Shown in pieces: positions 13,568 through 14,233 of a DNA stretch of 14,233 nt. Numbering within the stretch: position 1 is the stretch's first letter; each line of letters begins with the position of its first letter. This stretch comes from Desulfobacteraceae bacterium (GTDB lineage: Bacteria > Desulfobacterota > DSM-4660 > Desulfatiglandales > B25-G16). The notes beneath the pieces are model-generated. The model did no database searches. It saw nothing but the letters and a program-made list of their open reading frames with translations, and was not told the DNA's origin. A program made the translations under genes and the position numbers. The stretch lies in assembly GCA_030669265.1 (NCBI GenBank), contig DAOVDY010000002.1, positions 1 through 14,233 of the forward strand, in the 5' to 3' direction.

Positions 13568-14010
13568 ATCGATAACCTCTCTACTTCTATATTTGCCTCA
13601 GACAGCATCTCGTCTGCCAGAGTATCTGGGTAACCGTCGAGAAAAAAGATTTTTTTTACCCCTGCATTAATAAGCATCTTTGTACAAATAATACATGGCT
13701 TGTGGGTAGAGTATAGGGTTGTTCCTTTAGTAATAACTCCATAATAGGCTGACTGTATAATTACATTCTGCTCAGCATGAAGACCTCTGCAGAGCTCATG
13801 TCTCTCCCCTGGCTTTACTGCAAGGTTCTCTCTCAGGCAGCCAGTTTCCTCGCAGTGCCGTATACCAGTCGGCGCGCCATTATACCCTGTAGCCAAAATC
13901 CTCTTATTTTTAACCAACACTGCTCCAACACTTCTTCTCAGGCATGTTGATCGTGTAGCTACCAGTTTTGCAATAGACATAAAATATTCTGGCCAGGAAG
14001 GTCTTAGCAC
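13564..14010 (-). CDS. dCMP deaminase (ComEB-type cytidine deaminase)
   Basis: A 148-residue zinc deaminase expected to convert dCMP to dUMP, the substrate for thymidylate synthase (EC 3.5.4.12). Motifs: [24 protein letters not shown] (His78, Glu80) and PCIICTKML (Cys106, Cys109). The Cys/His-rich middle part (His52, Cys53, Cys58, His71, Cys74) is like the second zinc site of dCMP deaminases. The start is GTG at 14010 with GGGGG five bases upstream. It lies between glyA, which feeds the folate needed for dTMP synthesis, and nrdR, with a 4-bp overlap to the latter. Confidence 0.94.
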   Translation of the reverse strand: MLRPSWPEYFMSIAKLVATRSTCLRRSVGAVLVKNKRILATGYNGAPTGIRHCEETGCLRENLAVKPGERHELCRGLHAEQNVIIQSAYYGVITKGTTLYSTHKPCIICTKMLINAGVKKIFFLDGYPDTLADEMLSEANIEVERLSI

Positions 14011-14057
14011 TTAATCCCCCAAATCTTTTGAGTTCGTAAGTTTGTTGTCTTTTTCGG

Positions 14058-14100
14058 GTTTATTGAGTTCATAAAATTTTAACCCAACAACTCAATAAAC
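14058..14100. repeat. 12-bp perfect inverted repeat after glyA
   Basis: GTTTATTGAGTT (14058-14069) and AACTCAATAAAC (14089-14100) are exact reverse complements around a 19-base loop. On the minus strand it begins one base after the glyA stop. There is no U-run after it, so it is not a standard intrinsic terminator; it may stabilise the 3' end or weaken read-through. The word TTGAGTTC(G/A)TAA also occurs at 14028-14039 and 14063-14074. Confidence 0.55.
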
Positions 14101-14101
14101 A

Positions 14102-14233
14102 CTAATAGAGGGGAAATTGACGGCAAAGAGAATGAACCGTTGATTTAACGTCTTTCAGTGCTCTTTTATCATAAGGTCTCTCTAGTACTCTTGTAATACA
14201 TTCGGCAATCGTCTTCATTTCTCTTTCCTTCAT
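14102..14233 (-). CDS. glyA: Serine hydroxymethyltransferase, C-terminal end (partial)
   Basis: Only the last 43 codons lie in the window; the N-terminal part continues past the right edge. The residues MKTIAECITRVLERP, KDVKSTVHSLC and the terminal RQFPLY match the usual end of SHMT, where a Met-rich acidic helix is followed by a CxxFPLY-type tail. SHMT makes glycine and methylene-tetrahydrofolate from serine (EC 2.1.2.1). The call rests on this short tail plus the neighbouring dCMP deaminase and nrdR, a common arrangement. The stop codon is TAG. Confidence 0.85.
   Translation of the reverse strand: MKEREMKTIAECITRVLERPYDKRALKDVKSTVHSLCRQFPLY

Overview
The window reads as ordinary chromosomal housekeeping sequence from an AT-rich, Gram-negative, diderm-type bacterium. 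The gene order glyA - dCMP deaminase - nrdR - ribD - ribE - ribBA - ribH - nusB - (M17 N-domain protein) - leuS - holA / rpsT - murJ resembles the order I associate with Desulfobacterota (Deltaproteobacteria) and neighbouring phyla such as Nitrospirota. This placement is an inference from gene order and protein style, not from a search. Almost everything lies on the minus strand; rpsT is the only convincing plus-strand gene.

Layout, read along minus-strand transcription from the right edge. The last 43 codons of glyA (14102-14233) are followed by dCMP deaminase and, with an ATGA overlap, by nrdR. The nrdR frame is interrupted by a TAG exactly where the family has a conserved Tyr, yet the rest of the normal C-terminus stays open and recognisable after it (13097-13195). 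A gap of about 340 bp then holds a 187-bp imperfect inverted-repeat element that looks like a MITE, with its end in the promoter region of ribD. Next is a riboflavin block: ribD, ribE, ribBA and ribH. Together they encode every dedicated enzyme from GTP and ribulose 5-phosphate to riboflavin except the intermediate phosphatase. nusB, a stand-alone M17-peptidase N-terminal domain, leuS (joined by TAAATG) and holA continue the same strand.

rpsT (S20) runs towards holA and has an unusual C-terminal tail that overlaps the holA 3' end by 74 bp. The 326 bp between rpsT and murJ are filled with GC-rich palindromes. To the left of murJ come a tRNA-Ala(CGC), hisB, and a lipoprotein gene whose start overlaps the hisB end. 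The leftmost 557 bp hold no convincing gene but several palindromes and promoter-like motifs.

Functional themes: one-carbon and deoxynucleotide supply (glyA, dCMP deaminase, nrdR), flavin synthesis (rib genes), transcription and translation (nusB, leuS, rpsT, tRNA-Ala), replication (holA) and cell envelope (murJ, lipoprotein). I see no defence system, phage, CRISPR array or complete insertion sequence. The points most worth a second look are the nrdR amber codon, the MITE-like element at ribD, a His-to-Gln change at a metal-ligand position in HisB, the palindromes before rpsT, the S20 tail overlapping holA, and short 8-bp-period repeats in three intergenic gaps.
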